In this document: piece after piece, positions 62,521 to 64,000 of the stretch | How positions within the stretch are numbered: position 1 is the stretch's first letter | Layout: each line of letters opens with the position of its first letter | The notes under the pieces: generated by a model | Databases searched by the model: none | What the model was told of the DNA's origin: nothing | Seen by the model: only the letters and a program-made list of their open reading frames with translations | Position numbers and translations under genes: made by a program | NCBI RefSeq assembly: GCF_002272075.1 | Contig: NZ_NPBJ01000003.1 | Coordinates: 310,001-374,000 of the forward strand | Reading direction: 5' to 3' | Origin: Terribacillus saccharophilus | Lineage (GTDB): Bacteria > Bacillota > Bacilli > Bacillales > Amphibacillaceae | DNA length: 64,000 nucleotides

Positions 62521-62961
62521 TATTCTGCCTGCCTCTTGGCAGGTATACATATATAGGAAGTTGAGAACAAGAGACAATATAGTGAATAATGCTTTTACTG
62601 CAAAGCCATAATGATACATCAGCTTATCGTCATTTTTTATCAAAATCACTCGTCACTGCATCAATCTGAAACTAGAAGCTATTTTCGTAAGTTTTATAAG
62701 AAAGCATGCAAAAAGGCTGAAAATGTAGCGAAAATCGCCTCTAGCAGACGAGGAAATATGTGAAATCCCAAAATGTGGATTGATTGACTGGCATTATTCT
62801 GCTACTTTTAATTAGGCATACACTGGACTCTGCTAAGCATGGGGGCTAGTTTACACAAACATATGTTTGCGTTATGATGAACATAGCGTACTGTCGTTTT
62901 CCAGCGATACTGACGGAAGAATGACTTGGAAACAGTTTTTTGTTCGAAGAAGGGAGCCGAT
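62521..62961. other. 441-base intergenic region between selO and parE
   Basis: Contains a weak hairpin right after selO (CCTGCC/GGCAGG at 62528-62543, no T-run), about 280 bases without a supported gene, then the parE promoter region at 62850-62878. Confidence 0.6.
62850..62878 (+). promoter_or_regulatory. parE promoter with LexA-like palindrome
   Basis: TTTACA (62850-62855), a 17-base spacer and TATGAT (62873-62878) make a good SigA promoter. The spacer begins with the perfect palindrome CAAACATATGTTTG (62856-62869), which differs from the LexA consensus CGAACATATGTTCG by one base in each half. The B. subtilis parEC operon is reported as LexA-controlled, so weak SOS control is plausible here. 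Confidence 0.7.
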
Positions 62962-64000
62962 GTGGCTTTGGCAAAACAAGCATCGCATTACTCAGATGAC
63001 TCTATTCAAGTGCTTGAAGGACTTGAAGCGGTCAGAAAGCGTCCCGGCATGTATATCGGTAGTACTGACAGCCGGGGATTGCATCATTTAGTTTATGAAA
63101 TTGTCGATAATAGTGTGGATGAGGCACTGGCAGGCCATGGTGACAAAATCAATGTGACTATTCATGAAGATAACAGTATTTCTGTTGAAGACTTTGGCCG
63201 CGGGATGCCGACGGGCATGCATGCTACCGGTAGGCCTACTCCAGAGGTCATTTTCACTGTACTGCATGCTGGCGGAAAATTCGGCCAGGGCGGCTATTCA
63301 ACAAGCGGAGGATTGCACGGTGTTGGTGCATCTGTTGTAAATGCTCTTTCCGAATGGCTCGAAGTAACGATCCACCGCGATGGCAATATTTACACCCAGC
63401 GGTTTGAGAATGGCGGGAAACCTGCTACTTCACTTGTGAAACAAGGGAAAACAAAGAAAACAGGGACTGGCATCCATTTCAAGCCGGATCCATCCATGTT
63501 CTCTGTAACTAGCTACAATTTTGACACGCTTGCTGAGCGCTTGCGCGAAGCTGCTTTCTTGCTTAAGGGAGTGGCGTTCCATATTGTAGATAAGCGCAGC
63601 GATAAGGAAGAGACCTATCTTTATCCGGATGGACTACAGTCCTTCGTCGACTATTTGAATGAGGAGAAAGATACTCTCCATCCTGTCGTTGCCTTCGAAG
63701 GTGAACAGCAAGATATTGAAGTCTTCTTCGCATTCCAATTTAATGACGGCTATACCGAAACAATGCTCAGCTTCGTCAACAACGTCCGGACAAAGGACGG
63801 CGGAACCCACGAAGCAGGCGCCAAATCTGGTATGACCAGAGTATTCAACGAGTATGCTCGTCGTAATAACTTATTAAAAGAAAAAGATAAGAATCTGGAA
63901 GGAACCGATATCCGAGAAGGATTGACAGCGATTGTCAGTGTCCGAATACCAGAAGCACTGCTTCAATTCGAAGGACAAACTAAGAGCAAGCTTGGTACTT
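62962..64000 (+). CDS. parE: DNA topoisomerase IV subunit B, 5' part
   Basis: The first 346 codons of ParE, cut by the window end. The GHKL ATPase is clear: RKRPGMYIGSTDSRGLHHLV, EIVDNSVDEALAG (ATP-binding Asn), GRGMPTGMH and GGKFGQGGYSTSGGLHGVGA. The QTKSKLG motif is reached at the edge. Topoisomerase IV unlinks daughter chromosomes with ParC. I chose GTG 62962, 5 bases after AAGGGAG, over a TTG two codons later. About 80 bases of leader separate it from the promoter. Confidence 0.96.
   Translation, partial: MALAKQASHYSDDSIQVLEGLEAVRKRPGMYIGSTDSRGLHHLVYEIVDNSVDEALAGHGDKINVTIHEDNSISVEDFGRGMPTGMHATGRPTPEVIFTVLHAGGKFGQGGYSTSGGLHGVGASVVNALSEWLEVTIHRDGNIYTQRFENGGKPATSLVKQGKTKKTGTGIHFKPDPSMFSVTSYNFDTLAERLREAAFLLKGVAFHIVDKRSDKEETYLYPDGLQSFVDYLNEEKDTLHPVVAFEGEQQDIEVFFAFQFNDGYTETMLSFVNNVRTKDGGTHEAGAKSGMTRVFNEYARRNNLLKEKDKNLEGTDIREGLTAIVSVRIPEALLQFEGQTKSKLGT

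Overview
The window is a stretch of chromosome from an endospore-forming Bacillaceae. The main evidence is gene order: ymfI-ymfJ-ymfK-rodZ-pgsA-cinA-recA-rny-ymdB-spoVS-miaB-ricA-cotE-mutS-mutL, then miaA-hfq-spoVK, hflX-ynbB-glnR-glnA, lexA-yneB-ynzC-tkt-sirA-yneF-ccdA-yneI-ccdC-citB-yneN-yneP-yneQ, and plsY-yneT-parE. This is the Bacillus subtilis order with some genes missing (pbpX, tdh/kbl, cotM, sspO/P/N, tlp) and others inserted. Sporulation and germination genes (spoVS, cotE, spoVK, a gerA-type operon, sirA, a probable sporulation kinase) confirm a spore former. The genus is not fixed by the sequence; a Terribacillus/Virgibacillus-like relative is a guess.

Layout. 1-27.97 kb is core: envelope and lipid genes, recA, RNA decay (rny, ricA), tRNA modification (miaB, miaA), spore coat and mismatch repair, germination receptor, GTPase hflX and glutamine synthesis. 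Two departures stand out. ymdB is split by a 10-bp tandem duplication, and a phage-lysin-like M23 peptidase plus a Dps-like protein sit between mutL and miaA. 28-37.6 kb, between glnA and lexA, is an AT-rich accessory zone with phage debris: a frameshifted ArpU-type regulator, endolysin C-terminal fragments, a holin and tiny phage genes. It also carries cargo (two acetyltransferases, a VOC protein, a HAD phosphatase) and a TetR/SDR pair. The 3' end of glnA, including its terminator, recurs at about 33.07 kb and 34.91 kb. I read this as scars of repeated site-specific integration into the glnA 3' end. 37.6-42.5 kb returns to core with the LexA-controlled divergent lexA/yneB region, where the usual yneA is replaced by a 31-residue membrane peptide. 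42.5-45.8 kb is a small accessory patch (serine beta-lactamase-like hydrolase inside a 26-bp direct repeat, a nucleotidyltransferase, yndM). 45.8-64 kb is core again, with insertions: an orphan mrpB, a PAS kinase, a tandem-AAA ATPase, folE2/yidD, a fused ABC transporter and selO. It ends inside parE.

How genes work together. rny and ricA belong to RNA turnover. mutS/mutL and the LexA regulon (recA, lexA, the 31-residue peptide with yneB, and probably parE) handle DNA damage. ccdA, ccdC and yneN are thiol-redox and cytochrome c maturation genes. glnR represses glnRA through a perfect operator in front of the promoter. The gerX trio forms a germinant receptor. sirA, the PAS kinase, spoVS, spoVK and cotE cover sporulation from entry to coat assembly.

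All protein identities come from reading translations and motifs, with no database search. No rRNA, tRNA or CRISPR array was seen.
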